Assembly: GCF_001433995.1 (NCBI RefSeq)
Contig: NZ_AZCX01000004.1
Span: 186,001 to 250,000 of the forward strand
Direction of reading: 5' to 3'
DNA: 64,000 nt
Origin: Secundilactobacillus kimchicus JCM 15530
Lineage (GTDB): Bacteria > Bacillota > Bacilli > Lactobacillales > Lactobacillaceae
A program made the translations under genes and the position numbers. The notes below the pieces were generated by a model, which saw nothing but the letters and a program-made list of their open reading frames with translations, ran no database searches and was not told where the DNA came from. This document shows, piece after piece, positions 41,472 to 55,377 of this stretch. The stretch's first letter is position 1, and each line of letters begins with the position of its first letter.

Positions 41472-42731
41472 TTGAATTATCAAGAACAAGACCCAGAATT
41501 ATGGCAAGCTATCGCAAATGAACAGGATCGGCAGCAACATAACATTGAGCTGATTGCCTCAGAGAACATCGTTTCACCAGGTGTTCGAGCCGCTCAAGGT
41601 TCCGTTTTGACCAATAAATACGCTGAAGGCTACCCTAAGAAACGCTACTACGGTGGGAATGAATTTATTGATATCGTTGAGAGTTTGGCGATTGATCGTG
41701 CCAAAGCGCTATTTCATGCAGAATATGCCAATGTTCAACCTCACTCAGGCTCCCAGGCAAATCAAGCGACTTATGCCGCCTTTTTAAAACCGGGCGACAC
41801 CATTTTAGGAATGGGGTTAGACGCGGGTGGCCACTTGACCCACGGTGCTAAAGTTAACTTTAGCGGGAAATTGTATGAAGCGTACTCATACGGTTTAAAT
41901 CCTGAAACCGAACGATTGGATTTTGATATGATTGCGGATCTCGCTAAAAAAGTTAAGCCCCAAATGATTGTGGCTGGGGCGTCTGCTTACAGTCGGGTCA
42001 TTGATTGGCAGGCCTTTCGTCAAATTGCCGACTCTGTGGGTGCTTATCTGATGGTTGACATGGCCCATATTGCTGGGCTGGTGGCCGCCGGCTTGCATCC
42101 AAGTCCTGTTGGCATTGCTGACGTTGTGACGACAACGACGCATAAGACGTTGCGCGGACCACGTGGTGGGTTAATTTTATCGCAGGAAAAATACGCTAAG
42201 CAGCTCAATTCCGCGGTCTTTCCTGGTACTCAAGGGGGTCCCTTAGAACACGTTATTGCTGGGAAAGCAGTGGCCTTTAAAGAAGCGCTAGCACCAACTT
42301 TTACTGATTATGCCGGCCAGATTATCAAGAACGCACAGGCCATGGCTGAAGTTTTCGACCAGTCAGACACGGTTCGGGTTGTTTCGGGGGGCACTGACAA
42401 CCACTTGATGACGTTGGACGTTTCTCAAACGGGTCTGAATGGTAAAGAAACGCAAGAATTACTTGATTCCGTCATGATCACGACCAACAAAGAGGCTATT
42501 CCAAATGAGACTTTGAGTCCCTTTAAAACTTCTGGAGTCCGGTTGGGCACACCCGCGATTACAACCCGGGGCTTTGATGAGGCCGATGCTAAAAAGGTCG
42601 CTGAACTCATTTTGGCAGCCATCGATAATCACGATGATGAAACGGCTTTGGCAACTGTCCGAAAAGGGGTGCGGGCGTTGACTGACCAACATCCAATTGA
42701 TGAAAATGTCGCCCCCATTGCCTTCGAATAA
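41472..42731 (+). CDS. glyA: Serine hydroxymethyltransferase
   Basis: 419 residues, TTG start nine bases after AAGGAG. It interconverts serine and glycine with tetrahydrofolate. The PLP lysine is K225 in [14 protein letters not shown]; the [15 protein letters not shown] and [15 protein letters not shown] motifs are intact. An extended -10 (TG-G-TAGAAT, 41431-41439) lies in the gap after the tsaC terminator. Confidence 0.97.
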   Translation: MNYQEQDPELWQAIANEQDRQQHNIELIASENIVSPGVRAAQGSVLTNKYAEGYPKKRYYGGNEFIDIVESLAIDRAKALFHAEYANVQPHSGSQANQATYAAFLKPGDTILGMGLDAGGHLTHGAKVNFSGKLYEAYSYGLNPETERLDFDMIADLAKKVKPQMIVAGASAYSRVIDWQAFRQIADSVGAYLMVDMAHIAGLVAAGLHPSPVGIADVVTTTTHKTLRGPRGGLILSQEKYAKQLNSAVFPGTQGGPLEHVIAGKAVAFKEALAPTFTDYAGQIIKNAQAMAEVFDQSDTVRVVSGGTDNHLMTLDVSQTGLNGKETQELLDSVMITTNKEAIPNETLSPFKTSGVRLGTPAITTRGFDEADAKKVAELILAAIDNHDDETALATVRKGVRALTDQHPIDENVAPIAFE

Positions 42732-42743
42732 CTAATACTAGGC

Positions 42744-42817
42744 TAAGTCGCTGACCCTTATGAGGCTACCTTAACGGGTAAACCGTTAAGAAGTAGCGGG
42801 GTCGGCGACTTTTTTAG
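42744..42817 (+). terminator. Intrinsic terminator after glyA
   Basis: Long hairpin AAGTCGC-GACCC/GGGTC-GCGACTT with an inner TTAACGG/CCGTTAA hairpin and a TTTTTT run. Confidence 0.85.
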
Positions 42818-42837
42818 CTATTTTTATCAAGCCCTCA

Positions 42838-42866
42838 TTCAATCGGGCGAGGGTAAATGGTACAAT
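42838..42866 (+). promoter_or_regulatory. Promoter of upp
   Basis: TTCAAT, 17 bases, TACAAT with a TG extension before the -10. It lies 30 bases before the upp start codon. Confidence 0.7.
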
Positions 42867-42895
42867 AAGGGAAACATTTAAAGGAGTGTCAAGTC

Positions 42896-43525
42896 ATGGG
42901 CAAGTTTCAAGTGATGGATCATCCGCTTATCCAACACAAACTGACAATTATTCGTAACAAGAACTGTGGAACAAAAGTATTTCGGGAAGTTGTCAACGAA
43001 ATAACGATGTTAATGGCATATGACGTTGCTCGTGACATGCCACTTGAAGACGTTGAAATTGAGACGCCGATTGCTAAAATGACGGCTAAGCAACTTGCTG
43101 GGCGAAAAGTAGCGGTGGTTCCAATTCTTCGAGCTGGGATTGGAATGGTTGATGGGTTCTTACAACTAATTCCAGCGGCCAAGGTGGGCCATATCGGTAT
43201 GTACCGGGATGAAGAGACCCTTGAGCCACACGAATATTTTTTGAAATTGCCTGAAGATATTGGGTCGCGTCAAGTTTTCGTGGTGGATCCGATGTTGGCG
43301 ACGGGTGGTTCGGCCATTATGGCGATCGATGCGTTGAAGAAGCACGGCGCCACCAATCTCAAGTTTGTTTGCTTGGTGGCTGCGCCTGAAGGCGTTAAGG
43401 CCCTTCAAGACAAGCATCCTGATTTGGATATTTATACGGCTGCCTTAGATGACCACCTCAATGAAGACGGCTACATTGTCCCTGGGTTGGGGGATGCTGG
43501 CGACCGGTTATTCGGGACCAAATAA
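42896..43525 (+). CDS. upp: Uracil phosphoribosyltransferase
   Basis: 209 residues, with AAAGGAG upstream. It makes UMP from uracil and PRPP. Motifs: [14 protein letters not shown], the PRPP loop [15 protein letters not shown], and the C-terminal uracil-binding [16 protein letters not shown]. It stands as a single gene between its own promoter and terminator. Confidence 0.96.
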   Translation: MGKFQVMDHPLIQHKLTIIRNKNCGTKVFREVVNEITMLMAYDVARDMPLEDVEIETPIAKMTAKQLAGRKVAVVPILRAGIGMVDGFLQLIPAAKVGHIGMYRDEETLEPHEYFLKLPEDIGSRQVFVVDPMLATGGSAIMAIDALKKHGATNLKFVCLVAAPEGVKALQDKHPDLDIYTAALDDHLNEDGYIVPGLGDAGDRLFGTK

Positions 43526-43545
43526 ATTTTGATTTTTGCGTCTTA

Positions 43546-43606
43546 AAAAACAATTGATTCCTTGATACGATAAGGTTTGTCGTACAGGTGAATTAATTGT
43601 TTTTTT
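43546..43606 (+). terminator. Intrinsic terminator after upp
   Basis: AAACAATTGATTC pairs with GAATTAATTGTTT, followed by TTTT. Confidence 0.75.
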
Positions 43607-43630
43607 ACTAACAAATTTATCAAAACAGCT

Positions 43631-43659
43631 TTGTATTTTTGGCAGATAGGTGGTATAGT
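43631..43659 (+). promoter_or_regulatory. Promoter of the atp operon
   Basis: TTGTAT, 17 bases, TATAGT with a TG-G extension. A leader of about 125 bases follows before atpB. Confidence 0.7.
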
Positions 43660-43792
43660 TTTGATTGTATTTTGTAATGAAAGCGAAGCTGTCATTCCAA
43701 GTGCCCGCATTTGTGGAGTTACGCACCTACATAAGCTTTGTTGTACGTTTTCTCGCTAATGCGCTATTTTGGTGGAAAAGAGGTGATATTCT

Positions 43793-44512
43793 GTGGGAGA
43801 CCCATCTTCAGTTCCAACCTTTCAATTCGGAGGACTAACGTTTAATGCCGCTAACATTATCTCAGGGCTTATTGCGTTCGTGCTCGTTTTTTTGTTTGTG
43901 TTTGCACTCTCCCGTCACTTAACCTTGCGGCCCGGAAAAGGTCAAAATGTTCTTGAGTGGCTGATTGAGTTTACCAACGGAATTTTGAAAGGTTCTATTC
44001 ACGGTAATGAAGTGGGGGCCTTCGGACTCTACGGATTTACGTTATTCCTGTTTTTATTTATTTCCAACGAAATGGGTTTGTTCATTCAAGTAGCAGTTGG
44101 TGCTAAGGACTATGTCCGAAGCCCAACCGCCGATCCCGTCGTTACGATGACATTCTCGCTTGCAACGATGATGTTGGCGCAGTACGCTGGGGTTTCAAAG
44201 CTTGGATGGAAAAAACACTTCACTGGGTACTTAAAACCGTTCGTCTTCTGGTTACCGATTAGTATCTTTGAAGAATTTACGAACTTCCTCACGTTGGGAC
44301 TTCGTATTTTCGGTGTTATTTTCTCAGGTGAAATGTTACTTAAGATCATCGGGCAACTTGCCTTCTCGCACGGTATTGTGACAATGATTATCGCATTACC
44401 AATCGAAATGTTTTGGCAAGGTTTCTCGTTGTTCCTCGGGGCAATCCAAGCCTTCGTCTTTGTCACACTTTCATCTGTTTATATCTCTCAAAAACTGGAG
44501 ATTGAAGAGTAG
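43793..44512 (+). CDS. atpB: ATP synthase F0 subunit a
   Basis: 239 residues, GTG start after AGAGGTG. Five to six membrane helices; the essential arginine lies in the TLGLRIFGVIFSGEMLL helix and the C-terminal ALPIEMFWQGFSLFLGAIQA motif is present. It forms the proton half-channels against the c-ring. It is the first gene of a complete atpBEFHAGDC operon; in lactobacilli this enzyme mainly exports protons at low pH. Confidence 0.96.
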   Translation: MGDPSSVPTFQFGGLTFNAANIISGLIAFVLVFLFVFALSRHLTLRPGKGQNVLEWLIEFTNGILKGSIHGNEVGAFGLYGFTLFLFLFISNEMGLFIQVAVGAKDYVRSPTADPVVTMTFSLATMMLAQYAGVSKLGWKKHFTGYLKPFVFWLPISIFEEFTNFLTLGLRIFGVIFSGEMLLKIIGQLAFSHGIVTMIIALPIEMFWQGFSLFLGAIQAFVFVTLSSVYISQKLEIEE

Positions 44513-44525
44513 TTCACAGAATTAG

Positions 44526-44765
<240 letters not shown>

Positions 44766-44816
44766 TCGTCACGTTTATAGTGACCAACAAATTGATAGCA
44801 AAGGAGGTGTCAATAG

Positions 44817-45332
44817 ATGTTCTCACATTTAACGGTGGCAGCTGGCCTAATGGTTGGTGACATGGTTTTTTATGCGATCGCTTTTGTTTTGTTACTTTGG
44901 CTAATCGGGGTTTTTGCTTGGAAGCCAGTTAACGAAATGTTGGAAAAGCGGGCTGACAAGATTTCTAATGATATTGATTCAGCCGAAAAATCACGTTTGG
45001 AAGCTGAATCTCTGGCAAAACAACGCCAAGATGCCTTAGCCAATTCTAGACAGGAAGCCTCTTCTATCGTTGACAGTGCCAAGAAACAAGGCCAACAACA
45101 ACGTGATGGAATTTTAGCGGATGCTCAAACCGAAGTTTTGACGTTGAAGCAAAATGCCCAGAAAGACATCGAGCAACAGCGTCAAGATGCGTTGCTCAAT
45201 GCCCGTAACGATGTGGCTGACTTATCTATTGAGATTGCTTCCAAGATCATTCAAAAAGAATTGAGCGCTAATGATCAAAAGGCATTGATTGATTCTTACA
45301 TCGAAGGGTTGGGGAAGCAACATGAGTCTTGA
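44817..45332 (+). CDS. atpF: ATP synthase F0 subunit b
   Basis: 171 residues: one N-terminal membrane helix (about 15-35) then a long charged coiled coil forming the peripheral stalk. AAAGGAGGTG precedes the ATG. It overlaps atpH by 11 bases. Confidence 0.95.
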   Translation: MFSHLTVAAGLMVGDMVFYAIAFVLLLWLIGVFAWKPVNEMLEKRADKISNDIDSAEKSRLEAESLAKQRQDALANSRQEASSIVDSAKKQGQQQRDGILADAQTEVLTLKQNAQKDIEQQRQDALLNARNDVADLSIEIASKIIQKELSANDQKALIDSYIEGLGKQHES

Positions 45333-45864
45333 TAAGGTAACAGTAGCCAAGCGCTACTCTAAAGCGTTGTTTGAGTTACTTAATAGTCAGAATCAATTGG
45401 ATGATGGCCTTGAGAAACTTAAACAAATTCGCACTGTCTTCCAGGATAACCCACAACTGGGCACTGTATTGACTGACAAGAGTTTGGCGCCCAGTGAACG
45501 GCAAAAGTTAGTTCAGCCGCTCTTGGACGCAACATCTGGGACGATTCACAATCTCGTTCAGATGGTGTATGACTACAATCGAATGGACGCAATGGTTGAA
45601 ATTGTCAATCAATTTCAAGCGCGATACGATACGCTTCATCAAACGGTTTACGCTGAAGCAACGACAGCAGTTCCACTAAGTGATTCGGAACTTGATGCGT
45701 TGCGTGACGGCTATGCCGGTCGAGTAGGTGCAAAGACGGTGGTTCTCAGTAACCGCGTGGACCCCTCGATTATTGGTGGCGTCGTGGTTCAGTCTGCTGG
45801 CACGATTCTTGATGGTAGCATCAAGACCAAAATCAATCGATTGCGTCAAACATTGTTAGGATAA
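45322..45864 (+). CDS. atpH: ATP synthase F1 subunit delta
   Basis: 180 residues from the ATG at 45322, where family similarity starts ([13 protein letters not shown]); the frame is open upstream to 45289 but that part overlaps atpF. C-terminal [12 protein letters not shown] and [15 protein letters not shown] are typical. It joins the b-stalk to the alpha-beta head. Confidence 0.95.
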   Translation: MSLDKVTVAKRYSKALFELLNSQNQLDDGLEKLKQIRTVFQDNPQLGTVLTDKSLAPSERQKLVQPLLDATSGTIHNLVQMVYDYNRMDAMVEIVNQFQARYDTLHQTVYAEATTAVPLSDSELDALRDGYAGRVGAKTVVLSNRVDPSIIGGVVVQSAGTILDGSIKTKINRLRQTLLG

Positions 45865-45877
45865 AGAAAAAAGATAA

Positions 45878-47431
<1,554 letters not shown>

Positions 47432-47456
47432 TCTTGAGGAAGGATGGTGAGAGCAA

Positions 47457-48353
47457 TTGGCTGAATCAATCAGCGATGTCCAACACCGGATTGCGTCGAC
47501 GAAAAACACCCGTCAGATTACGACGGCGATGCAAATGGTCCAAACGTCTAAGTTGAACCAGATTCAAAAGGCTGCAGTCGGTTATCAGGACTATGTCGCA
47601 AAAGTGAAAGCAGTTGTGATGCACCTTGCAAAATCTCATCTATTAGATGATTCCTCGAGCGATTCAAAATCGGATCAGTCGACTAAAAAGGTTGCTTATC
47701 TGGTCATCACATCCGATCGCGGAATGGTTGGTAGTTACAACAGTAACGTCCTACGCGAAGCCAATTCGTTCATTGAAGAACACAGTGGTGGCGCGGATCA
47801 CCTCATCTTGGCCGTGGGTGGCACGGGCGCAGACTTCTACAAGAAGCGCGGCGCTAACGTGGCTTATGAATACCGTGGGGTGAGTGACGTGCCAACGTTT
47901 ATGGAGGTTCGTGAAATTGTCAAAACGGTGACAACTATGTATGACAATAACCTCTTTGACGAACTGTACGTCCTATATGATCATTTTGTGAACCGGTTGG
48001 TTGCACGTTTCCGTGCTGAAAAGATGTTGCCAGTGGATAGCGAAACGCTTTCCACTGATGCCTCTGAAGAAGCACCAGAAGAGACATTGACGGCCTCATA
48101 CGATATGGAGCCCTCTGAAAAAGAGGTCCTCAGTATGGTATTACCTCAATACTCCGAGAGTTTGATTTTTGGCGCTATTTTGGATGCAAAAACAGCCGAA
48201 CATGCGTCAAGTTCAAATGCGATGAAGTCTGCTTCTGACAATGCAACCGATTTGATTGCTGATCTTGAATTGCGATATAACCGTGCTCGCCAGGCAGCGA
48301 TTACAACTGAAATCACTGAAATTACTGGTGGGCAAGAGGCATTAAATAATTAA
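47457..48353 (+). CDS. atpG: ATP synthase F1 subunit gamma
   Basis: 298 residues, TTG start. N-terminal helix [24 protein letters not shown] and C-terminal helix with [12 protein letters not shown] form the rotor shaft. An Asp/Ser/Glu insertion near 195-215 is normal for lactobacilli. Confidence 0.97.
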   Translation: MAESISDVQHRIASTKNTRQITTAMQMVQTSKLNQIQKAAVGYQDYVAKVKAVVMHLAKSHLLDDSSSDSKSDQSTKKVAYLVITSDRGMVGSYNSNVLREANSFIEEHSGGADHLILAVGGTGADFYKKRGANVAYEYRGVSDVPTFMEVREIVKTVTTMYDNNLFDELYVLYDHFVNRLVARFRAEKMLPVDSETLSTDASEEAPEETLTASYDMEPSEKEVLSMVLPQYSESLIFGAILDAKTAEHASSSNAMKSASDNATDLIADLELRYNRARQAAITTEITEITGGQEALNN

Positions 48354-48356
48354 TGA

Positions 48357-49787
<1,431 letters not shown>

Positions 49788-49800
49788 GGAGGGGTTCTAA

Positions 49801-50229
49801 TTGGCTGATCATCAACCAGTATTGACCGTTAGTATCGTAACCCCTGATGGTACGGTTTATGAAGACAAGCAGGCGACGTTACTCGTTGTCAAAACCCAAT
49901 TAGGTGAGCTTGGAATCATGGCGAACCACGTTCCTGTAATCGCGTCATTAGCGGTTGACGAAGCGCGGATTCAATCCGTCGGCGACAGTAAAGAAACCGA
50001 AGTTGCCGTTAATGGTGGCTTCGTTGAATTTTCGAATAACGTAGCGACAGTCGTTGCCGATACTGCTGAATTGCAAGAAGACATCGATGTTGATCGGGCC
50101 AAGAGTGCCCAAAAGCGCGCTCAAGACCGGATTGATAAAGCACGTGCTGCTCACGATAAAGACGAGATGCTTCGGGCCGAAGTTGCACTTCGCCGGGCAA
50201 TCAACCGGATTAACGTAGCAGGTAAATAG
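49801..50229 (+). CDS. atpC: ATP synthase F1 subunit epsilon
   Basis: 142 residues, TTG start 7 bases after AAGGAGG. N-terminal beta domain (GTVYEDKQATLLVVKTQLGE, LGIMANHVPVIASL) and a C-terminal helical pair. It is the last gene of the operon, followed by a terminator. Confidence 0.96.
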   Translation: MADHQPVLTVSIVTPDGTVYEDKQATLLVVKTQLGELGIMANHVPVIASLAVDEARIQSVGDSKETEVAVNGGFVEFSNNVATVVADTAELQEDIDVDRAKSAQKRAQDRIDKARAAHDKDEMLRAEVALRRAINRINVAGK

Positions 50230-50239
50230 TTTGACCTAA

Positions 50240-50271
50240 AAAGTCTGAAGCATTGCTTCAGGCTTTTTTTG
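50240..50271 (+). terminator. Terminator of the atp operon
   Basis: AG-CTGAAGC/GCTTCAG-CT hairpin with an ATT loop and a run of seven T, about ten bases after atpC. Confidence 0.9.
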
Positions 50272-50410
50272 TTATGATCAATTTCTGATTGAGACGTCAA
50301 AAAAACGTGGTCTCGTTAAAAACGTAATATTACAATTGTTACGTTTTTAACGACAAGTATCGCCAATTATGCTATATTTGATGGGTAATGCAGAAAGGAT
50401 CTTGCAAACT

Positions 50411-50641
50411 ATGAAGACAATCGGGATTACGGCAATGTTACAATTGGTGACGGAATTTCTGTTTATCTTCCTAGCCTTTTGGAGCATTCAGAAATTACAC
50501 ATCGAAAATTTAATGAGATTGTACCCAACTCAAGCACGATTGTTGATTGTGTTATTATCTGTCACAATCGGCTTTAGCTGTAGCGAATTTTTGTGGCGTT
50601 TCTACGATAACGTCCGCAACCTGACCTTTTTGATCAGGTAA
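50411..50641 (+). CDS. DUF1146 membrane protein (YwzB-like)
   Basis: 76 residues from the ATG at 50411 (AAAGGAT upstream). Two membrane helices flank a short polar loop ([17 protein letters not shown]). The DUF1146 family is found between atpC and murA in many Bacilli, with no known function. An extended -10 (TG-C-TATATT) lies about 35 bases before the start, so this gene and murA form a new transcript after the atp terminator. Confidence 0.85.
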   Translation: MKTIGITAMLQLVTEFLFIFLAFWSIQKLHIENLMRLYPTQARLLIVLLSVTIGFSCSEFLWRFYDNVRNLTFLIR

Positions 50642-50660
50642 CGGAATGGAGGGAAATCAA

Positions 50661-51965
50661 TTGGAAAAGATTATTGTGCACGGTGGCTCACGATTACAAG
50701 GCACTGTACATATTGAAGGGGCTAAAAATGCGGTTCTTCCCATTTTGGCAGCTTCGATTTTAGCTGAGAAGGACGATCTAGTTTTAACTAACGTCCCAAT
50801 TTTGTCAGACGTTTACACGATGAACAATGTTTTGCGTTTTTTGAACCTAGACGTCGACTTTGATGAACCGAACAACTCGATTCGTTTGAATGCGGCTAAG
50901 GAATTGTCAACGCAAGCTCCGTTCGAATACGTTTCGAAAATGCGGGCGTCCATTGTTGTGATGGGGCCGCTGTTGGCCCGTTTTGGTCATGCTAGAGTGG
51001 CCATGCCAGGCGGCTGTGCCATTGGTTCACGACCGGTTGACCTGCACCTTAAAGGATTTGAAGCGTTGGGCGCCAAAATTGACCAACACGATGGCTACAT
51101 TGAAGCAACCGCCGATCAGCTAACCGGGGCGCATATTTACCTCGATTTCCCAAGCGTGGGTGCGACTCAAAATATTATGATGGCAGCGACTATGGCAACT
51201 GGAACAACAGTGATTGAAAACGTAGCTCAAGAACCGGAAATTGTTGATCTTGCCAACGTCTTAAACAAGATGGGCGCAAAGGTTAAGGGTGCCGGAACAG
51301 AAACGATTAAAGTCACGGGTGTTTCGGAGATGCACGGAACAACGCACAGCGTGGTTCAAGACCGAATTGAAGCTGGAACGTTTATGGTTGCAGCGGCGCT
51401 AACTCATGGTGATGTATTGGTTGCGGATGCGATTCCCGAACATAATAAACCACTGATTTCCAAACTGGAAGAAATGGGCGCTTCAGTTCTTGTTGAAGAC
51501 GCTGGTGTTCGGGTTCTTGGCCCGGCCCAATTAAAGCCAACGAATGTTAAAACGCTGCCGCATCCAGGTTTCCCAACGGACATGCAGCCGCAAATGACGG
51601 TATTGCAATTAGCAGCTAACGGGACAAGTACACTGACTGAAACGGTTTTTGAAAACCGCTTTATGCACTTGGAAGAGCTCCGACGGATGAATGCTAACTT
51701 CAAGGTCGAAGGCCGGTCAGTTCTATTAAATGGCCCAACTGAATTTAATGGTGCGGAAGTTGCGGCAACGGATTTAAGAGCGGCTGCGGCGTTAGTGTTG
51801 GCTGGATTAGTGGCTAACGGTTATACGCAAGTGACAAACCTTAAGTATCTTGATCGGGGCTACTATAATTTCCATAAAAAACTTCAAGCACTTGGTGCAG
51901 AAATCGAACGCGTTGATGTTTCGGACAATGACGAAGTGGTCTTGAAAACAAAAGCTAAGGATTAA
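50661..51965 (+). CDS. murA: UDP-N-acetylglucosamine 1-carboxyvinyltransferase
   Basis: 434 residues from the TTG at 50661, seven bases after GGAGGG; the ATG at 50646 contains that ribosome site and is less likely. First committed step of peptidoglycan synthesis: it transfers enolpyruvate from PEP to UDP-GlcNAc. The active-site cysteine C119 in [16 protein letters not shown] is intact, so the usual fosfomycin target is present. Confidence 0.96.
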   Translation: MEKIIVHGGSRLQGTVHIEGAKNAVLPILAASILAEKDDLVLTNVPILSDVYTMNNVLRFLNLDVDFDEPNNSIRLNAAKELSTQAPFEYVSKMRASIVVMGPLLARFGHARVAMPGGCAIGSRPVDLHLKGFEALGAKIDQHDGYIEATADQLTGAHIYLDFPSVGATQNIMMAATMATGTTVIENVAQEPEIVDLANVLNKMGAKVKGAGTETIKVTGVSEMHGTTHSVVQDRIEAGTFMVAAALTHGDVLVADAIPEHNKPLISKLEEMGASVLVEDAGVRVLGPAQLKPTNVKTLPHPGFPTDMQPQMTVLQLAANGTSTLTETVFENRFMHLEELRRMNANFKVEGRSVLLNGPTEFNGAEVAATDLRAAAALVLAGLVANGYTQVTNLKYLDRGYYNFHKKLQALGAEIERVDVSDNDEVVLKTKAKD

Positions 51966-51976
51966 CGGAGACAAAA

Positions 51977-52014
51977 TGAGGTTGGCACCGATAAAGGTTG
52001 CCAGCCTCGTTTTT
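51977..52014 (+). terminator. Intrinsic terminator after murA
   Basis: GAGGTTGGCA/TGCCAGCCTC stem followed by GTTTTT. Confidence 0.85.
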
Positions 52015-52094
52015 GCTTAGAACGCTGATAGTGTTAGCTCAGGTGTTATGCTATAATTAACGGTTGAGAAGCAATTAATGCAGGAGGAATAAGG

Positions 52095-53105
52095 ATGGCT
52101 AAAGATATTGGAATTGACCTTGGTACAGCCAACGTTTTGATCTACGCAGTCGGCAAGGGTGTCGTATTAAATGAACCCTCCGTTGTTGCGATTGACACGA
52201 AAACCAACCAGGTCTTAGCGGTCGGTTCAGAAGCGTACCGCATGGTGGGACGGACACCAAGTAATATTCGGGCAATTCGTCCATTAAAGGATGGCGTGAT
52301 TTCGGACTTTGATATTACTGAAGCAATGCTGTCTTACTTTATCAGTAAACTCAACGTCAAAGGATTCATGTCAAAGCCCAACATTATGATTTGTGCCCCA
52401 ACTAACATTACTGAAATAGAAAGACGAGCAATTATTCAAGCAGCTGAAAAGTCGGGTGGCGCCAAAGTCTATTTGGAGGCTGAACCAAAAGTTGCTGCAA
52501 TAGGGGCGGGAATGGACATCTTCAAACCCCAAGGCAATATGGTCATCGATATTGGTGGCGGGACCAGCGACATCGCCATTCTGTCGTTGGGTGACATTGT
52601 CGCCAGCAAATCAATTCGGATTGCCGGTGACGAATTAAATGCCAGCATCGTTAATTTCATGAAAAACGAGCATGGGTTGTTGATTGGTGAGCGTAGTGCA
52701 GAAGCCATTAAAATCAAAATCGGTTCAGCTTTTCCAACTGATATTGCAGAAAATACGATGGAGGTTCGGGGGCGTGACGCGGTTTCAGGGATGCCTCGAT
52801 CGATTGAAATAACATCTGAGGAAATCGAACCAGCGATTAGTAATATCATGGGTCAAATTGTGGCAGCAGCTAAGGAAGTTCTGGAAGTTATCCCGCCTGA
52901 ATTGGCGTCTGACATTATTGATCGTGGTATCATGCTGACCGGTGGGGGCGCCCTTTTACACGGTGTGGATCGATTGTTTACTGAACAGTTAAAGGTCCCA
53001 GTTGTCATTGCCGAAACCCCGTTAGATAACGTCGCTAAGGGTGCTGGTATTTTGTTGGAGCACATCGGTGAAACGGGTAAGCAGGGCAAGCGCGGCGACA
53101 ACTAG
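52095..53105 (+). CDS. mbl: Rod-shape protein, MreB/Mbl-like actin homologue
   Basis: 336 residues. Actin-fold nucleotide motifs: [28 protein letters not shown] and [12 protein letters not shown]. It forms membrane filaments that guide side-wall synthesis. Position after murA and before yidD and rodA, and absence of mreC/mreD, suggest Mbl rather than MreB. An extended -10 consensus (TG-C-TATAAT, 52049-52057) lies upstream. Confidence 0.92.
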   Translation: MAKDIGIDLGTANVLIYAVGKGVVLNEPSVVAIDTKTNQVLAVGSEAYRMVGRTPSNIRAIRPLKDGVISDFDITEAMLSYFISKLNVKGFMSKPNIMICAPTNITEIERRAIIQAAEKSGGAKVYLEAEPKVAAIGAGMDIFKPQGNMVIDIGGGTSDIAILSLGDIVASKSIRIAGDELNASIVNFMKNEHGLLIGERSAEAIKIKIGSAFPTDIAENTMEVRGRDAVSGMPRSIEITSEEIEPAISNIMGQIVAAAKEVLEVIPPELASDIIDRGIMLTGGGALLHGVDRLFTEQLKVPVVIAETPLDNVAKGAGILLEHIGETGKQGKRGDN

Positions 53106-53116
53106 AAGGAGCTTAT

Positions 53117-53392
53117 ATGAAAAAGGTCTTAATGTTGTTGGTTCGGGGATATCAACGGTTTATTTCACCCTTGTTTCCCCCGAGCTGTCGGTATTCACCG
53201 ACGTGTTCAAGTTACACTTTGACAGCGCTACAAAAGCACGGGGCCGTCAAAGGGACACTGATGGGAATTGCTCGGATTCTGCGGTGCAACCCGCTTGTTC
53301 ACGGTGGTTATGACCCCGTTCCGGACCATTTTAGCTTGAAACGAAATAAACAGGCCGAAATGGAATACATTCGCTCGATGAATCTGAAGTAG
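53117..53392 (+). CDS. yidD: Membrane protein insertion efficiency factor YidD
   Basis: 91 residues. Family signature: [35 protein letters not shown], and [14 protein letters not shown]. It assists the YidC insertase. Three conserved cysteines are present. It lies in a likely operon with mbl. Confidence 0.95.
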   Translation: MKKVLMLLVRGYQRFISPLFPPSCRYSPTCSSYTLTALQKHGAVKGTLMGIARILRCNPLVHGGYDPVPDHFSLKRNKQAEMEYIRSMNLK

Positions 53393-53441
53393 TCAGTGAT
53401 GACTGCTTTTTGTTTGTCGGTTCACTTAAAAGGAGTTTAAT

Positions 53442-53663
53442 ATGTCAAAGAAAAATCGCCCAGTAGAAGTTGCAATTGATGAGGATAACCGGGATGGAAA
53501 AGACGTTTTAGTCATCAAGGTCAAAGAAAAAGAAGTTGGCGTGGTCACCCCGACCGATGATGGCGGTTTCGCAGCCAAGTTATTTGATGACCGGCCAATT
53601 CGGGTTAAAACCCAGAATGAGGCTGTCGAGCTACTCCTTTCGAACTACAATTTACACCACTAA
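53442..53663 (+). CDS. DUF2969 small protein
   Basis: 73 residues, with AAAAGGAG upstream. The sequence VEVAIDEDNRDGKDVLVIKV, then DGGFAAKLFDDRPIRVKTQNEAVELLLSNYNLHH, is typical of DUF2969, a lactobacillus-wide family of unknown function placed before rodA. No membrane segment. Confidence 0.8.
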   Translation: MSKKNRPVEVAIDEDNRDGKDVLVIKVKEKEVGVVTPTDDGGFAAKLFDDRPIRVKTQNEAVELLLSNYNLHH

Positions 53664-53751
53664 AGGATAAGAATCCTTAAAAACCAGTCATTGAGTCGGA
53701 TGATTGGGTTAGGTGGCCGATATAATATAGTCTGAAAAGGAGGGCACTATT

Positions 53752-54957
53752 GTGGCCGATAGATTTAGAATAGGCAAAGCAGATGACGAGTCGCGGATTG
53801 ATTGGGGTGTTATTTTTTGTGTTTTAATGCTGGCCTTGATTGGGCTGGCTTCAATTTACGTCGCCGCCAATCACGATTCAAGCGCTACTAGTGTCACTTC
53901 TGCATTGGTGTCACAACTCATTTGGTATGTGATTGGGGTTGTGGCCATTGTCATTATTATGCAGTTTGATTCAGAGCAACTCTGGAAAGTGGCACCGATT
54001 GCATACTGGATTGGAATATTTTTGCTGTTTGCGGTGTTGTTTTTATATAGTCGTTCCTACGCTGCTTCAACTGGTGCCAAATCGTGGTTTGCTTTGGGAC
54101 CATTGACTTTTCAACCTTCAGAAGTGATGAAGCCCGCGTTTATTTTAATGCTGGCTCGCGTGACAAGTGATCATAATCACACCTATTTGCAACATACAAC
54201 TAAGTCGGACTGGTTACTCATCGGTAAACTGGTGATGTGGACGTTACCCGTTGCTGTATTGCTAAAGTTGCAAAATGACTTTGGTACGATGTTAGTCTTC
54301 TTTGCAATTGTTGGTGGCGTTGCGCTGATTTCAGGCATAACATGGAAAATTTTGGTTCCGGCAGCAGCGGGGATTGCCGCAGTTGGTGGGGCCGCTCTGA
54401 CGTTGGTTGTGACTTCCTGGGGTCGGACCATTCTAGAGCACATTGGGTTTCAAAGTTACCAATTTGAGCGGGTCGATACCTGGCGCAATCCGGCGGCAGA
54501 TACGTCGTCAAATGGTTATCAACTTTGGCAAAGTATGAAGGCTATCGGATCCGGAGGCGTTTTTGGAACTGGGTTTAACCAGTCTAAGGTGTATGTCCCG
54601 GTTCGGGAGTCTGATATGATTTTCTCAGTCATTGGTGAAAACTTCGGTTTCATCGGCGGATTGATTTTGATTTTATTGTACTTCTTATTAATTTACCAAA
54701 TGATCCGGGTGACCTTTGATACCAAAAACGTGTTCTACGCGTACATTTCAACTGGGGTTATCATGATGGTTTTATTCCACGTTTTTGAAAATATTGGGAT
54801 GAGCATCGGTCTCTTACCGCTGACGGGGATTCCATTGCCGTTTGTGAGCCAAGGGGGATCTGCGTTGATTGGGAACATGATTGGAATTGGCATGATTATG
54901 TCGATGAGGTATCATTACAAGAGTTACATGTTTAGCCGTAACGATGATTTTGAATAA
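53752..54957 (+). CDS. rodA: Cell-elongation SEDS glycosyltransferase RodA
   Basis: 401 residues, GTG start after AAGGAGG. About ten membrane helices. SEDS motifs: the loop LSQ/FQPSEVMKPAFILMLAR (catalytic-region aspartate nearby), NDFGTMLVF, and the C-terminal PLTGIPLPFVSQGGSALIGNM. It polymerises lipid II during side-wall growth, working with mbl. A TATAAT lies at 53721-53726. Confidence 0.93.
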   Translation: MADRFRIGKADDESRIDWGVIFCVLMLALIGLASIYVAANHDSSATSVTSALVSQLIWYVIGVVAIVIIMQFDSEQLWKVAPIAYWIGIFLLFAVLFLYSRSYAASTGAKSWFALGPLTFQPSEVMKPAFILMLARVTSDHNHTYLQHTTKSDWLLIGKLVMWTLPVAVLLKLQNDFGTMLVFFAIVGGVALISGITWKILVPAAAGIAAVGGAALTLVVTSWGRTILEHIGFQSYQFERVDTWRNPAADTSSNGYQLWQSMKAIGSGGVFGTGFNQSKVYVPVRESDMIFSVIGENFGFIGGLILILLYFLLIYQMIRVTFDTKNVFYAYISTGVIMMVLFHVFENIGMSIGLLPLTGIPLPFVSQGGSALIGNMIGIGMIMSMRYHYKSYMFSRNDDFE

Positions 54958-54975
54958 TATGATGAGGTGATTGAG

Positions 54976-55278
54976 ATGGCAGAACAAGATCGGTATCTCT
55001 GGACAAAGAACGTTGATGGTAAGACCCGCGTTGGTTTAACGAAGTTTGGCCAAGACGAGCTTGGCAGCGTGATGTTTGCCCAGTTACCCAGTGTTGGTGA
55101 TCAGGTCACGGCGGGCAAAACGTTAATTTCGGTTGAAGCTGAAAAAGCGGTCTCAGACATTGAAAGCCCAATGACTGGAAAAGTTGTTGCTGTTAATCCA
55201 CAGCTTGATGCTGGGGATTATGACACGTTAAATAGCGAAGCGGAAGCAGACGCCTGGTTGGTTGACTTGACGGAATAA
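54976..55278 (+). CDS. gcvH: Glycine cleavage H-like lipoyl protein
   Basis: 100 residues from the ATG at 54976 (GAGGTGATT upstream). Lipoyl-domain fold with the lysine in SVEAEKAVSDIESPMTG. It is shorter than standard GcvH (about 125) because the N-terminus is trimmed. No gcvT or gcvP is in the window; such stand-alone H proteins act as lipoyl carriers for other 2-oxoacid complexes. It is the last gene of the rodA transcript. Confidence 0.85.
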   Translation: MAEQDRYLWTKNVDGKTRVGLTKFGQDELGSVMFAQLPSVGDQVTAGKTLISVEAEKAVSDIESPMTGKVVAVNPQLDAGDYDTLNSEAEADAWLVDLTE

Positions 55279-55291
55279 ACAACTACTTAAA

Positions 55292-55335
55292 AGATGAGAA
55301 TTTGATCGAGGGATTCACTTGACTTTCTCATTTTT
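55292..55335 (+). terminator. Intrinsic terminator after gcvH
   Basis: GATGAGAA pairs with TTTCTCAT, followed by TTTTT. Confidence 0.65.
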
Positions 55336-55377
55336 CCTAGTTATACTTCAATTATTGACGCAATGCGAATAATTATT